Below the pieces are notes generated by a model. The model saw only the letters and a list, made by a program, of their open reading frames with translations, was not told the DNA's origin and made no database searches. 59,179 bases of DNA from assembly GCA_021777035.1 (NCBI GenBank), contig JAIQZR010000133.1:1-59179 (forward strand). The letters run 5' to 3'. The stretch comes from Candidatus Scalindua sp. Its GTDB lineage: Bacteria > Planctomycetota > Brocadiia > Brocadiales > Scalinduaceae. Positions 1-8,691 of this stretch are shown piece after piece. The first letter of the stretch is position 1. Every line of letters starts with the position of its first letter. A program made the position numbers and the translations under genes.

Positions 1-6
1 AATTTT

Positions 7-2055
7 TTAATTAAATTCTACGGAATTAATTTCAGCGTAGACTTGCTCGTCGTTAAAACCAGCTAACTCAACGCTCTTGGACCTGCAAGTTGCCGCGCAC
101 AAACCGCATCCCTGGCAAAGTCCTTCATTTACCCTGGCAACGGTCTTTATTGTACTACCATCTCTGGCCTTGATATCTTCCGACTCAATCGCGCCGTACG
201 GACATACCCTTTGGCAGTAGAAACAGCCAATACAGGTTGAATATATCGGCGCAGGGAGCCTGTCTACTTTGGCGATAACTGGTTCACGTTCCAGCTCATC
301 TGCTGATAACAGTGCAAGTACCTTACTTGCCGCAGCGCCTGCTTGAGCGACAGTTTCCGGTATGTCTTTCGGGCCCTGACATGTTCCCGCAAGAAATATT
401 CCGGCGCTGCTACTCTCTACCGGTTTCAGCTTTGGGTGTATCTCCGAGAGAAACCTGTCTTTGTTATACTGTATGCTCAACTTTTGCGCGAATTTTTCAG
501 CATCATCCTGTGCCTTCATTGCTGATGCTAGCACCACCATGTCTGCTTCTATTTCGACTGCCGAACCGGTTAATGTGTCAGCTCCGAGTACAACAAGTTT
601 ATCACCTTTTTTATAAATCCTTGAGACACGACCTCTGAGATAGGTGGCGCCTTCTTCTTCTACTGCTCTTAGCCAGAACTCTTCATAGTCCTTTCCGGCA
701 CATCTGATATCTATATAGAAGACAAATGCGTGCCCATCATGTACCTTGTGTTTATATAGCATCGTGTGCTTAGCCGTGTACATGCAACAGGTTTTGGAGC
801 AATATGAGCATCCTTTTGCAGGGTCTCTGGATCCCACGCATTGGATGAACACAATGATCTCCGGCACCTTTCCGTCAGAAGGTCTTTGAATCTCTCCTTC
901 GGTGGGGCCTGAAGCACTGGCAAGGCGCTCAAACTGTAGGCCGGTGATTACATCTTTATATTTTCCGGCGCCATATTCGCCATACATACTGGTATCATCA
1001 AGTTCTTTATAGCCAGTAGCAACAACTATTGCGCCAACTTTCTCTTTTACAATTTCATCTTCCTGATTGTAGTCAATGGCCTTAACTGGCGCTATAGGAC
1101 ATGAGTCCAGGCACTTTCTGCAAACCTTGGAGTCATTTGGTTTAATATTTTTCTTTCGTGCATCTTTAAATAAAATGCAGTTTTCCCTGTCGATTACGGG
1201 TTTGCTGGGGATTGCCTGTGGAAAAGGAACGTATATCGCAGTCCTGTTTCCAAGACCCATGTCAAATTCGCTCTTTATCTTTTTGCATGGGCATACCTGC
1301 CAGCATGAACTGCAACCGGTACACAGATCCAGATCGACCGATCTCGCTTTTTTACGTATCTTGACATCAAAGTTACCAATATATCCATCGACTGCTTCTA
1401 TTTCGGACCATGTGTATAACGTTATGTTTTCATGCTGTGCAAGCTCTACCATTTTTGGTGTCATGATACACTGTGAACAGTCGAGGGTAGGGAATGTTTC
1501 AGACAGTTGGGCCATATGGCCGCCAATTGACGCTTCTCGTTCGACCATAATGACTTCGTGCCCGGCATCAGCAATGTCCAGGGCTGCCTGTATTCCAGCA
1601 ATACCACCACCGATCACGAGAGCGCGCCTTGTCACCGGCACTTTAATCGGATTCAGGGATTTGTCTTTTCTGGTCTTTTCGGTCATCATTCTTACGAGAT
1701 CGATAGACTTTTCAGTCCCCGTGGGCTTGTCCGGATGAACCCACGAACACTGTTCCCTGAGATTTGAAATTTCAACATGGTATGGGTTCATACCTGCTTT
1801 TTTTGAGGCGTTGCGGAATGTATGCTCGTGCATCTTTGGAGAACATGCGGCGACGACGACACCGTCTAGACCTTCTTCCTTGATTTTGTCTCTCAAGAGT
1901 TTCTGGCCGGGATCTGAACACATATATTTGTAAGTGGTTGTATACGAAACACCCGGATTGTTCTTTCTGGCCTCTTCGGCAACTTTTTCAACGTCAACCG
2001 TGGCTGATATATTAGTGCCACAATGACAGACAAAAACACCGATTTTCTTACTCAC
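7..2055 (-). CDS. hdrA: CoB-CoM heterodisulfide reductase-like subunit A (HdrA)
   Basis: 682-residue flavin and iron-sulfur subunit of a soluble Hdr-type electron-transfer complex. Seen: a dinucleotide-binding glycine motif GGGIAG near residues 149-154 for FAD, a Cys-rich 4Fe-4S motif around 245-257 (CTGCSSCWQVCP), the conserved CVGSRD/CSYCSKTCC segment in the middle, and two C-terminal ferredoxin motifs (CIGCFYCQRVCP and CQGCGLCAATC). No membrane segment is visible, so it is cytoplasmic. In the HdrA family the FAD is the likely site of electron bifurcation; the partner substrate in a non-methanogen is unknown. It is the last gene of an hdrC-hdrB-hdrA order on the minus strand, 87 bases after hdrB. 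Its stop lies at the window edge, so downstream partners cannot be seen. Confidence 0.93.
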   Translation of the reverse strand: MSKKIGVFVCHCGTNISATVDVEKVAEEARKNNPGVSYTTTYKYMCSDPGQKLLRDKIKEEGLDGVVVAACSPKMHEHTFRNASKKAGMNPYHVEISNLREQCSWVHPDKPTGTEKSIDLVRMMTEKTRKDKSLNPIKVPVTRRALVIGGGIAGIQAALDIADAGHEVIMVEREASIGGHMAQLSETFPTLDCSQCIMTPKMVELAQHENITLYTWSEIEAVDGYIGNFDVKIRKKARSVDLDLCTGCSSCWQVCPCKKIKSEFDMGLGNRTAIYVPFPQAIPSKPVIDRENCILFKDARKKNIKPNDSKVCRKCLDSCPIAPVKAIDYNQEDEIVKEKVGAIVVATGYKELDDTSMYGEYGAGKYKDVITGLQFERLASASGPTEGEIQRPSDGKVPEIIVFIQCVGSRDPAKGCSYCSKTCCMYTAKHTMLYKHKVHDGHAFVFYIDIRCAGKDYEEFWLRAVEEEGATYLRGRVSRIYKKGDKLVVLGADTLTGSAVEIEADMVVLASAMKAQDDAEKFAQKLSIQYNKDRFLSEIHPKLKPVESSSAGIFLAGTCQGPKDIPETVAQAGAAASKVLALLSADELEREPVIAKVDRLPAPIYSTCIGCFYCQRVCPYGAIESEDIKARDGSTIKTVARVNEGLCQGCGLCAATCRSKSVELAGFNDEQVYAEINSVEFN

Positions 2056-2142
2056 TTACATGCTCCTTTTATTAATCTATTAACTCTTTAAAAAAATCCT
2101 CTTCGATCCCAATTTTAACAGAAAAGTTGGGGACAATGAGGT

Positions 2143-3045
2143 CTATTCCTCTATATTTGAAAACGCGTCAATGACAGAACCTGTATCTATAAAGTGTTTA
2201 TCCATGCCGAGGTCTTTCGGCTTCAAACCAAGAGCAAGACCAATAAGCTCAGAGATATACACTATAGGGATATTGAATCTGCGACCATACTCTTTCTCGA
2301 TATTTTTCTGCCTCATATCCAGGTTTGCGTGGCACATCGGACAGGCTACGGCTATGGCGTTCGCACCCGCATCAATGGCACCTTCCAGGATATCATGAGT
2401 CAGCTTAATTACTACATCTGGTTTGCTGAGCGTAAAACCACCACCACAGCAGTTTGTTTTAAATTCCCAATCTACAGCTTCAGCGCCTATTGCCGTTACA
2501 ATCTCGTCCATAGTCTTGGGGTTTTCAGGGTCGTCAAATTTAAGAATCTTAGGGGGTCTTACCAGAAGACATCCGTAATAACTGGCAACCTTCAGGCCCT
2601 CAGGTCTCTTCTTTTGTTTCTCCGCAATCTCATCCATGCTGTAGTTCTTGACAATTTCCAGATAGTTTGAAACTTTTACATTACGGCTGATAGGCATTTC
2701 TATAGCATCTTCAACCTCTTCTCTCAGTTTTTCATCTTTTTCAACATCGTCTTGAGAAACAATCAGCCTTTGAGAACACATGGGACATGGTGCGAGAACT
2801 TCATCATAACCGTCTTTCTCTGCCAGGCTGATATTTCTAACTGACAGGGCAGTAGATAGTTTATGATTAGTCGCATGGCCTGAAGACGCGCCACAGCAGT
2901 TCCAATCATCGATCTCTACCAGTTCAGGGCCTATAACACGTGAAACACCCAAAACAGAAGTACCGTACTCCTCAGATGTTGAACACTTTGTGATTGCACA
3001 GCCCGGATAATAACCTATTTTTGTTTTCTTAATTTTTTCTGACAT
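2143..3045 (-). CDS. hdrB: Heterodisulfide reductase-like subunit B (HdrB)
   Basis: 300 residues with two CCG domains, the hallmark of HdrB. The first runs from GCAITKC near the N-terminus through NCCGASSG to CPMC; the second runs from YYGC through NCCGGGF to CPMCHAN. In HdrB proteins these cysteines bind the non-cubane 4Fe-4S clusters that carry out disulfide reduction. All key cysteines are present, so the site looks intact. It sits 9 bases after hdrC, indicating one transcript, and 87 bases before hdrA. Anammox and sulfate-reducing bacteria carry such sets without CoM/CoB, so the real disulfide or thiol substrate is not known. Confidence 0.93.
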   Translation of the reverse strand: MSEKIKKTKIGYYPGCAITKCSTSEEYGTSVLGVSRVIGPELVEIDDWNCCGASSGHATNHKLSTALSVRNISLAEKDGYDEVLAPCPMCSQRLIVSQDDVEKDEKLREEVEDAIEMPISRNVKVSNYLEIVKNYSMDEIAEKQKKRPEGLKVASYYGCLLVRPPKILKFDDPENPKTMDEIVTAIGAEAVDWEFKTNCCGGGFTLSKPDVVIKLTHDILEGAIDAGANAIAVACPMCHANLDMRQKNIEKEYGRRFNIPIVYISELIGLALGLKPKDLGMDKHFIDTGSVIDAFSNIEE

Positions 3046-3054
3046 TGTTTAATA

Positions 3055-3621
3055 CTATCCAAGTTTCTCGAAAATTCGTTTAATACTGTCCTTACCTTTA
3101 ATATCGTGTGGTGCCAATGATAGCTTTCCCTTCATCATCAATTGCGACCCATCTGCCAGATCTTGTAACGCAGACTTTAAAGCGGCCTTAGGCCTCTTTC
3201 TTTTGAACTCCATTAGCATTCCGCACTCAGAGATTCGACCATGTTTCTTGACAGAGTTAAGAAATGCCTCGTGAAAAGTAGTAATATCTTTTTCCATTGG
3301 ATTGGCTACGCCTTCTTCAAGCGCCATTTCTCTTAAAACGTCCATCAACTCTGCTATTTTAACCTCTTTAGGACATCTCGTTGTACACGTTATGCATGAA
3401 GCGCATAGCCATATGGTTCTGGAAGTCAGGGCTTCGCGTCTTAGGCCTAGCTGTACAAATCTAATTATTTGATTTGGCATGTAGTCCATCTCATATGCTA
3501 CAGGACAACCTGCTGTACACTTACCGCATTGGTAACACTTCTTGACATCTATCCCGCTTCTCTCTTCAACTTCCTTTGCGAAATCTGACTTTAGCTCTTT
3601 TGTTGTAATCTTAATCTTCAT
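3055..3621 (-). CDS. hdrC: Heterodisulfide reductase-like subunit C (HdrC)
   Basis: 188-residue ferredoxin-type subunit with two 4Fe-4S motifs: CYQCGKCTAGCP near residue 29 and CASCITCTTRCP further on. Between them lies the helix typical of HdrC. It passes electrons between HdrA and HdrB. It is the first gene of the minus-strand hdrCBA set; the start is an ATG directly followed by a Lys/Ile-rich N-terminus. The next gene outward (DUF58, from 3942) is divergent, so the promoter must lie in the 320-base gap between them. Confidence 0.92.
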   Translation of the reverse strand: MKIKITTKELKSDFAKEVEERSGIDVKKCYQCGKCTAGCPVAYEMDYMPNQIIRFVQLGLRREALTSRTIWLCASCITCTTRCPKEVKIAELMDVLREMALEEGVANPMEKDITTFHEAFLNSVKKHGRISECGMLMEFKRKRPKAALKSALQDLADGSQLMMKGKLSLAPHDIKGKDSIKRIFEKLG

Positions 3622-3941
3622 TTATATTTAAAACAAATTTAAAAACAAAAAATCTCCTATTCGCTTAAGCGCGTAGGGAATATATGAAAACGAAAAGGAG
3701 GGATTATACTATAAAGAGTAAATGAATGTCAAAAAATTTAATATTTAGTTGGCAAATATGAAGGCAAAGGAGGGTGTTCTTAGGTAGGGAAATAGTATAA
3801 ATTGTTATAAAATACATTAACTTGAAATTTTGTTTTTTTCCATTATAGTATAGTATTAGAATTTGTGGGTTTCCCTCTGAGCTGTTTTTTTAGGCGGTAA
3901 TTCACCTTATTTATGGCCACAATCTAACTATTGTTGTAATC
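3622..3941. other. Divergent intergenic region, hdrC / DUF58
   Basis: 320-base AT-rich gap between two divergent genes, so it must hold at least two promoters. Two AAGGAGG-like stretches (near 3700 and 3768) resemble ribosome sites, but only very short reading frames follow them. No hairpin terminator, riboswitch or repeat was recognised. Confidence 0.4.
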
Positions 3942-4823
3942 ATGATACCAAAAGAAATACTAAAAAAAGTAAAACAGATACAGATCCGCTCGAGCCGTCT
4001 AGTGAACGATGTGTTGGCTGGTGAGTATGTTAGCGTCTTCAAGGGTCGTGGTATGGAATTTGACGAGGTGAGGGAGTATCAGGCAGGCGATGATATTCGT
4101 ACCATTGACTGGAATGTTACGGCACGTTTAGGCTATCCATACATAAAAAGATATACGGAAGAGAGGGAACTAACCATTATGTTTCTGGTTGATCTCAGTT
4201 TTTCCGGAGAGTTTGGGAGTGAGAAACAGTTTAAGAATGAGATAGCGACTGAGATTTGTGCTGTGCTTGCCTTCTCTGCTGTAAGGAACAATGACAAGGT
4301 TGGTCTGATACTCTTTACCGATAAAATTGAAAAGTTTGTTCCTCCAAAGAAGGGAAAAACACATGTGCTTCGCGTGATCAGAGAGGTGCTTTACTACAAA
4401 CCGGAAAATAAGGGTACAGACATATCAATAGCTCTTGAGTATCTCCTGAAAGTTACCAAGCGTAAGACCGTTTGCTTCCTGCTTTCGGACTTTATAACTG
4501 AAGGCTTTGAACGTGCATTACGCATTGCGAACAAGCGTCACGATATGGTTGCGGTTTCCATAACAGATCCCAGGGAACTGGAGATACCCAATGTCGGCTT
4601 TGTTGAGTTAGAAGATGCAGAGACTGGTGAGATAACACTTATTGATACATCAGACAGAAAAATGATGGAAAGGTTTAACAAGTATAATATAAAAAATATG
4701 GAAGAGAGAACAAAATTATTTAGAGGCATGGGCGTCGATCTTGTTGACGTGAGGACGGACAGCTCGTATGTAGAACCGATTATGAAATTTTTCAGGGCGA
4801 GAGAAAAGAGGCTTCAATTCTAA
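3942..4823 (+). CDS. DUF58 domain protein, first gene of the Bat locus
   Basis: 293 residues, full length for DUF58 proteins, with the conserved GRGMEFDEVREYQAGDD and DWNVTARLGYPYIK segments and a VWA-like fold (LVDLS near residue 83). DUF58 proteins are nearly always encoded next to a MoxR AAA+ ATPase and Bat proteins and are thought to act with them in a membrane-linked chaperone or metal-insertion role. No MoxR gene precedes it here: the next gene upstream is hdrC in the opposite direction. The Bat genes continue at 6353 after an inserted toxin-antitoxin pair. No strong ribosome site precedes the ATG. Confidence 0.88.
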   Translation: MIPKEILKKVKQIQIRSSRLVNDVLAGEYVSVFKGRGMEFDEVREYQAGDDIRTIDWNVTARLGYPYIKRYTEERELTIMFLVDLSFSGEFGSEKQFKNEIATEICAVLAFSAVRNNDKVGLILFTDKIEKFVPPKKGKTHVLRVIREVLYYKPENKGTDISIALEYLLKVTKRKTVCFLLSDFITEGFERALRIANKRHDMVAVSITDPRELEIPNVGFVELEDAETGEITLIDTSDRKMMERFNKYNIKNMEERTKLFRGMGVDLVDVRTDSSYVEPIMKFFRAREKRLQF

Positions 4824-5000
4824 AGAGTGGCATGGACAAACCCTGTCCTAAACTCGACTCGGGATTTCTTTGCCAGGGTTCTTTACTAAATTGGTTTAAG
4901 GCATTGTTTGTCCAAGATGTTCATATTATCTGTAAACATTTCAAATCTGTTTTACTGCAAAAAATTAATTAAAAAATACATATTATTTCAAGAGGAAATT

Positions 5001-5270
5001 ATGGGTAAAAAAGATTTTGAAGAAATGCTTAACAAGCATGAGGCAGTAATAAAAGAATCTGATATTGATTGGGAAAAGAAGAAGAAAGATGATTTGTCTA
5101 AAGAGTTTCGCAAAATCCATCTAAAGAAGGAGGAGAAGGCATCACTAAAGGATGATATAATTCGAACCTGGAGAAACAAATGCCCGCAACATAAAACACG
5201 TTTGGATAATTTTGGAAAAGCTTTAGAATATAATCGGCAAGACGCAATTATGGCAGCAGGTTCTATTTAA
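5001..5270 (+). CDS. Small charged hypothetical protein
   Basis: 89 residues, very rich in Lys, Glu and Asp, with no signal peptide or membrane segment. The start at 5001 was chosen because AGAGGAAATT directly precedes the ATG; a longer frame from 4908 has no ribosome site and a different, hydrophobic character. Not recognised. It lies between the DUF58 gene and a PIN toxin, inside what should be the Bat gene order, and probably entered with that module. Confidence 0.55.
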   Translation: MGKKDFEEMLNKHEAVIKESDIDWEKKKKDDLSKEFRKIHLKKEEKASLKDDIIRTWRNKCPQHKTRLDNFGKALEYNRQDAIMAAGSI

Positions 5271-5352
5271 TTGTGATATTTTACCTCAAGCTCTTGACAA
5301 TTAGACGTGCTGTTGTACAATTGTCTATAAGGCATATTAAAAGAGATAAAAT

Positions 5353-5745
5353 ATGGATATTGTAATTGACACATCTGCTCTAATTGCTGTGATTGTAGGA
5401 GAACCGGAACGTGAAGTCATTATTGAATTGACTAATGATAATTCACTCATAGGACCTGGTTCAATACCTTGGGAAATTGGCAACGCATTCTCTGCTATGT
5501 TTAAACAAAACAGGTTGGAACTCGATGAGGCCAAGAGAGGTCAAGGGATTTTTACAAGCATTCCTCTTCGTTATGTTGAAACCGATTTTACAAATGTTAT
5601 TTCAATAGCCAAGCAAACTAATATGTATGCGTATGATGCATATTTTCTGGATTGTGCAGTTAGATATAAATCACCATTATTAACATTGGATAGAAGGCTA
5701 AAGTCAGCAGCCAAAAGCCTGAATGTCACAGTCATGGAGGTATAA
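5353..5745 (+). CDS. vapC: PIN-domain toxin, VapC-like
   Basis: 130 residues, the usual VapC length. Acidic metal-binding positions of the PIN fold are visible: DTSAL at residues 6-10, PWEIGNAF in the middle, YDAYFLDCA and LLTLDRRL near the C-terminus. PIN toxins are Mg-dependent endoribonucleases that cut tRNA or rRNA. The toxin comes first and the antitoxin 2 bases after its stop, the reverse of the common order. The pair sits inside the Bat locus. Confidence 0.85.
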   Translation: MDIVIDTSALIAVIVGEPEREVIIELTNDNSLIGPGSIPWEIGNAFSAMFKQNRLELDEAKRGQGIFTSIPLRYVETDFTNVISIAKQTNMYAYDAYFLDCAVRYKSPLLTLDRRLKSAAKSLNVTVMEV

Positions 5746-5747
5746 AA

Positions 5748-5966
5748 ATGCAGGTTTATACATATTCAGAAGCCAGGCAAAAACTTGCATCTGTTCTTGA
5801 ACAGGCTGAAAATACGGGTAAAGTTCTTATTCGAAGAAAAGATGGGCATACTTTCGCCTTAACTCCTGAAAAGACGGTATCTTCCCCTTTAGATGTGCCA
5901 TCAATTAAAGCGGCAATTACAACGCAAGAAATTGTGAACATTGTTCGTAATGGTAGAGAACGGTAG
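5748..5966 (+). CDS. Antitoxin, Phd/YefM-like
   Basis: 72 residues. The N-terminal part (YSEARQKLASVLEQAE, then GKVLIRRKDG) matches the Phd/YefM DNA-binding fold; the C-terminal part is the likely toxin-binding tail. It starts 2 bases after the PIN toxin stop, so translation is coupled. Family knowledge suggests it neutralises the toxin and represses the pair. The end (NGRER) and length are normal, so the module may be functional. Confidence 0.8.
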   Translation: MQVYTYSEARQKLASVLEQAENTGKVLIRRKDGHTFALTPEKTVSSPLDVPSIKAAITTQEIVNIVRNGRER

Positions 5967-6352
5967 AACAATTTGATTGAAAGGGCGAATTTCGATATCG
6001 ATAATTTGCTTTTACAGCAAATGCTTTGGATACATTTTATAACTCCTTTTGGGAACATTAAATTTACTTTTTGAGTATAAAGTATAATTGGATTATGCGG
6101 CTACGCCGTGCTAAAGTTTGAAGCGAGCTAAAGTGCCTAAAGTTAATCAATATGGAGTGCATCATTTGTGATGATGCGCATTTAAGCAATGACACGGTCA
6201 TTGCACTCCAAAAGGAGAGATTTGGTTTTTACATATTAAAAACAAATCTCTTAATTCAATGACATTGCTAACGATAGGCAGGAATACCGCCTTTATTTAT
6301 CTACAATAATTAAGAACACTTCCGTTCAGAACCCCTAAACCGGTTTTATAGC
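5967..6352 (+). other. Gap between the toxin-antitoxin pair and the BatD-like gene
   Basis: 386 bases without a convincing gene. It contains a branched inverted-repeat element at 6153-6210, listed separately. The rest is AT-rich and probably holds the promoter of the gene at 6353, since the inserted module separates it from the DUF58 gene. Confidence 0.4.
6153..6210. repeat. Branched hairpin (three-way junction) element
   Basis: Outer arms TGGAGTGCA (6153-6161) and TGCACTCCA (6202-6210) are exact inverted copies. Inside them are two further hairpins: GCATCAT/ATGATGC at about 6159-6177 and ATGAC/GTCAT near 6190-6202. The fold resembles REP-like palindromic elements. It lies upstream of the Bat genes; a role as processing site or mobile repeat is inference. 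Confidence 0.55.
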
Positions 6353-7342
6353 ATGAATAATATCATTAGATCCGCAATAATTATTTTCATCGCCTTCGCA
6401 GGAAGTATGTGTTCGGCACAAGATGCATTAAAAGAAGAGATCTCTAATAAGAGTGTTACAGTAAATGCTAATGTTGATAAGGCCAGGGCTACTATTGGAG
6501 ATAAAATAAGTTATAAGATAACGGTAGATTTTCCGAAAGAGGTAGAGGTTTTTTCCCCTGAGATAAAGGATAAGGTCGGAGGGCTTACAGTAAAGGATTT
6601 TTATGTTTCGGATATTGAGAAGGATGAAGGTAGAACGACAAGGGAACTTAGTTATGTCCTGGAAACATACAAAGCCAGTTCATATATAATTCCCGCATTT
6701 GATATTAAATATAAAGAGATGCTTAAATCTGAGGCAGAGGTGGCAAAGACACCGGAAATCTTTGTTGAGGTTGTAACCGTGTTGGATGCAGATGCCAGTG
6801 ATGTAAGGGGCATCAAACCTCCGGTGTCTCTAAGCAAAAGCTATTTCAGACTATACATCGTTATCGCAATAGTTTTTGGCGTTTTGGCACTGGTTGCAGT
6901 TGTATTGCATTATATATATCATAGAAAATGTCGAGAGATTGAATCTATACCTGAACCCCTTCCGTCCCATCAGATTGCCTATAACGAACTCGAAAGCTTA
7001 AGGGCCATGGATCTGATATCGAAGGGCCAGATAAAGGAATATTATTATCGTCTGTCAAATATAGTCAGGCATTATATTGAGAACAGGTTTAAATTGATGG
7101 CCCCTGAAAGGACAACAGAGGAGTTTCTGGTAGAGATGACGGTTACTGGAAAGTTAACTGGAGTGCATAAAGAACTCGTTGGGAATTTTCTGGAACATTG
7201 CGACATGGTCAAATTTGCCGCGTATGGCCCTGACAGCCGGGAAATAGAAAATTCATTTAACTCGGCAAAAAAACTGGTTGATGAGACTAGAGAGGTTTTG
7301 CAGAAAGAGGTTGTTGCGCAGGCAAGCAATGTTAATGAGTAA
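6353..7342 (+). CDS. Bat-locus membrane protein, BatD/DUF4381-like
   Basis: 329 residues. A signal peptide (about residues 1-23, ending CSAQ) leads to a beta-rich extracytoplasmic domain, one transmembrane helix around 165-188 (LYIVIAIVFGVLALVAVVL) and a cytoplasmic helical tail with the pattern LISKGQIKEYYYRLSNIVRHYIENRF typical of DUF4381 proteins in Bat/moxR loci. The same tail pattern occurs at the end of batD (10777-12600), so the two are likely distant paralogues. It is the first Bat gene after the toxin insertion and precedes batA. Exact biochemical role unknown. Confidence 0.75.
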   Translation: MNNIIRSAIIIFIAFAGSMCSAQDALKEEISNKSVTVNANVDKARATIGDKISYKITVDFPKEVEVFSPEIKDKVGGLTVKDFYVSDIEKDEGRTTRELSYVLETYKASSYIIPAFDIKYKEMLKSEAEVAKTPEIFVEVVTVLDADASDVRGIKPPVSLSKSYFRLYIVIAIVFGVLALVAVVLHYIYHRKCREIESIPEPLPSHQIAYNELESLRAMDLISKGQIKEYYYRLSNIVRHYIENRFKLMAPERTTEEFLVEMTVTGKLTGVHKELVGNFLEHCDMVKFAAYGPDSREIENSFNSAKKLVDETREVLQKEVVAQASNVNE

Positions 7343-7362
7343 CGTTTCACGATAGTATGATA

Positions 7363-7500
7363 GCTTTTGTAGGGTGGATTAAGCGAAGCGAATCGACCTT
7401 CATTGTTATGGTTTTGGTATATGGATATTTTTGGTGGATTCGGCCTGAGGGCCTCCCGCCCGGATGACTCGGTCGGACGGGTAATCCACCCTGCATTTGA
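7363..7500 (+). repeat. MITE-like intergenic repeat, copy 1
   Basis: About 138 bases ending in inverted repeats GGGTGGATT (7372-7380) and AATCCACCC (7483-7491). The inner part contains GGTGGATTCGGCC and a GC-rich CCCGCCCG hairpin. A second copy in the same orientation lies at 9747-9883, about 85-90% alike by eye. It fills the gap between the BatD-like gene and batA. Elements of this gggtggatt/aatccaccc type are widely scattered in bacterial genomes. No coding capacity. Confidence 0.8.
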
Positions 7501-7540
7501 TTTAAGTTAGATCAACAGGCGAGTTGTTTATAGAAAAGTT

Positions 7541-8542
7541 ATGATAATTTTAAAAGATCCGTTAGTCCTGTGTTTAATCATTATCCTGGTTCCGCTTATA
7601 CTTGCTAATTATATTTTCAGAAAAGATAGCGGGATGTTGAGGTTTTCATCTCTCAACTATTTTAAAAGGATAGAACAGGGAAGCACCGTTAAATACAGAC
7701 ACATTCTGATAGTGTTGAGGGTGTTGATAATTGTTTTGCTGGTTATAGCCCTTGCGAGACCACAATCAGGAAAGGCGCACTCAAAGGTCACTACAGAGGG
7801 TATCGACATAATCCTGGCGTTGGATGTTTCGGGTAGTATGCTTGCAGAGGACTTTGTTTTAAAAAATAAAAGGAGGAACCGCCTTTATGTTGCCAAGGAA
7901 GTGGTAAAAGACTTTATAGAGTGGCGCGAGAACGATCGAATCGGAATGGTGGTTTTTGCAGGTCAGGCTTATACGCAATGTCCTCTGACACTTGATTATG
8001 ATGTACTGTTACAGTTTCTCGAAAAAGTAGAGATCGGAATGGTTGAGGACGGTACCGCTATTGGTTCTTCTATCGGAGTGTGCGTAAATAGACTAAAATC
8101 TTCTAAAGCGAAAAGTAAGGTCGTTATCCTTCTGACTGACGGCCGTAATAATGCTGGAGGAATTGATCCGTTAACTGCTGCCGAACTGGCAAAAACATTT
8201 GGTATGAAGATATATACAGTCGGGGCTGGCACGAAGGGCCTTGCACCTTATCCTACCAAAAACCTTTTCGGGTTGAAGACGTACAGGTCTATACAGATTG
8301 ATATTGATGAAGAGGGCTTGACGGAAATAGCAAAAATTACCGGTGGTAAGTACTTCAGGGCAACAGATACCGCTTCTCTTAAAGAAGTTTATAAACAAAT
8401 TGACAGCCTTGAGAAGACCAAAATGGAGGAGGCCAAATACACCGAGTATCGTGAACTTTTCACTTACCTGCTGTTTCCTGCGTTAGGAATGCTTCTCCTT
8501 GAAGTTGTACTTGCAAATACAAGATTCAGGAGGATTCCTTAA
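7541..8542 (+). CDS. batA: BatA-like von Willebrand factor A membrane protein
   Basis: 333 residues with the BatA layout: two N-terminal transmembrane helices (about 5-22 and 52-68), a VWA domain with an intact MIDAS motif (DVSGS after ILAL, then GTAIG and LTDG), and a C-terminal transmembrane helix (about 305-325). The VWA domain faces the periplasm and is thought to take part in protein-protein contacts that depend on a bound metal. It is followed by batB. Bat proteins were named for Bacteroides aerotolerance, though their direct function is unresolved. Confidence 0.88.
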   Translation: MIILKDPLVLCLIIILVPLILANYIFRKDSGMLRFSSLNYFKRIEQGSTVKYRHILIVLRVLIIVLLVIALARPQSGKAHSKVTTEGIDIILALDVSGSMLAEDFVLKNKRRNRLYVAKEVVKDFIEWRENDRIGMVVFAGQAYTQCPLTLDYDVLLQFLEKVEIGMVEDGTAIGSSIGVCVNRLKSSKAKSKVVILLTDGRNNAGGIDPLTAAELAKTFGMKIYTVGAGTKGLAPYPTKNLFGLKTYRSIQIDIDEEGLTEIAKITGGKYFRATDTASLKEVYKQIDSLEKTKMEEAKYTEYRELFTYLLFPALGMLLLEVVLANTRFRRIP

Positions 8543-8602
8543 TAAATATAATTATGATTGAGGGATTTAAGGATAGAAAAATTGAGGGATTAGTTAGGTA
8601 CT

Positions 8603-8628
8603 GGAGTCCTTGCGAAAGCAAGGACTCC
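8603..8628 (+). repeat. Strong hairpin between batA and batB
   Basis: GGAGTCCTTGC and GCAAGGACTCC form a perfect 11-bp stem closed by a GAAA tetraloop (8614-8617). It lacks a T-tract directly after the stem, so it is not a standard Rho-independent terminator. It could stabilise a 3' end or be an RNA processing site between two Bat genes. Confidence 0.7.
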
Positions 8629-8691
8629 AATGAGTATAATTTTTTTTAAACTGTGTCTATCAGCGAAAATCTGCGTTCTGTTTAAATAAGT

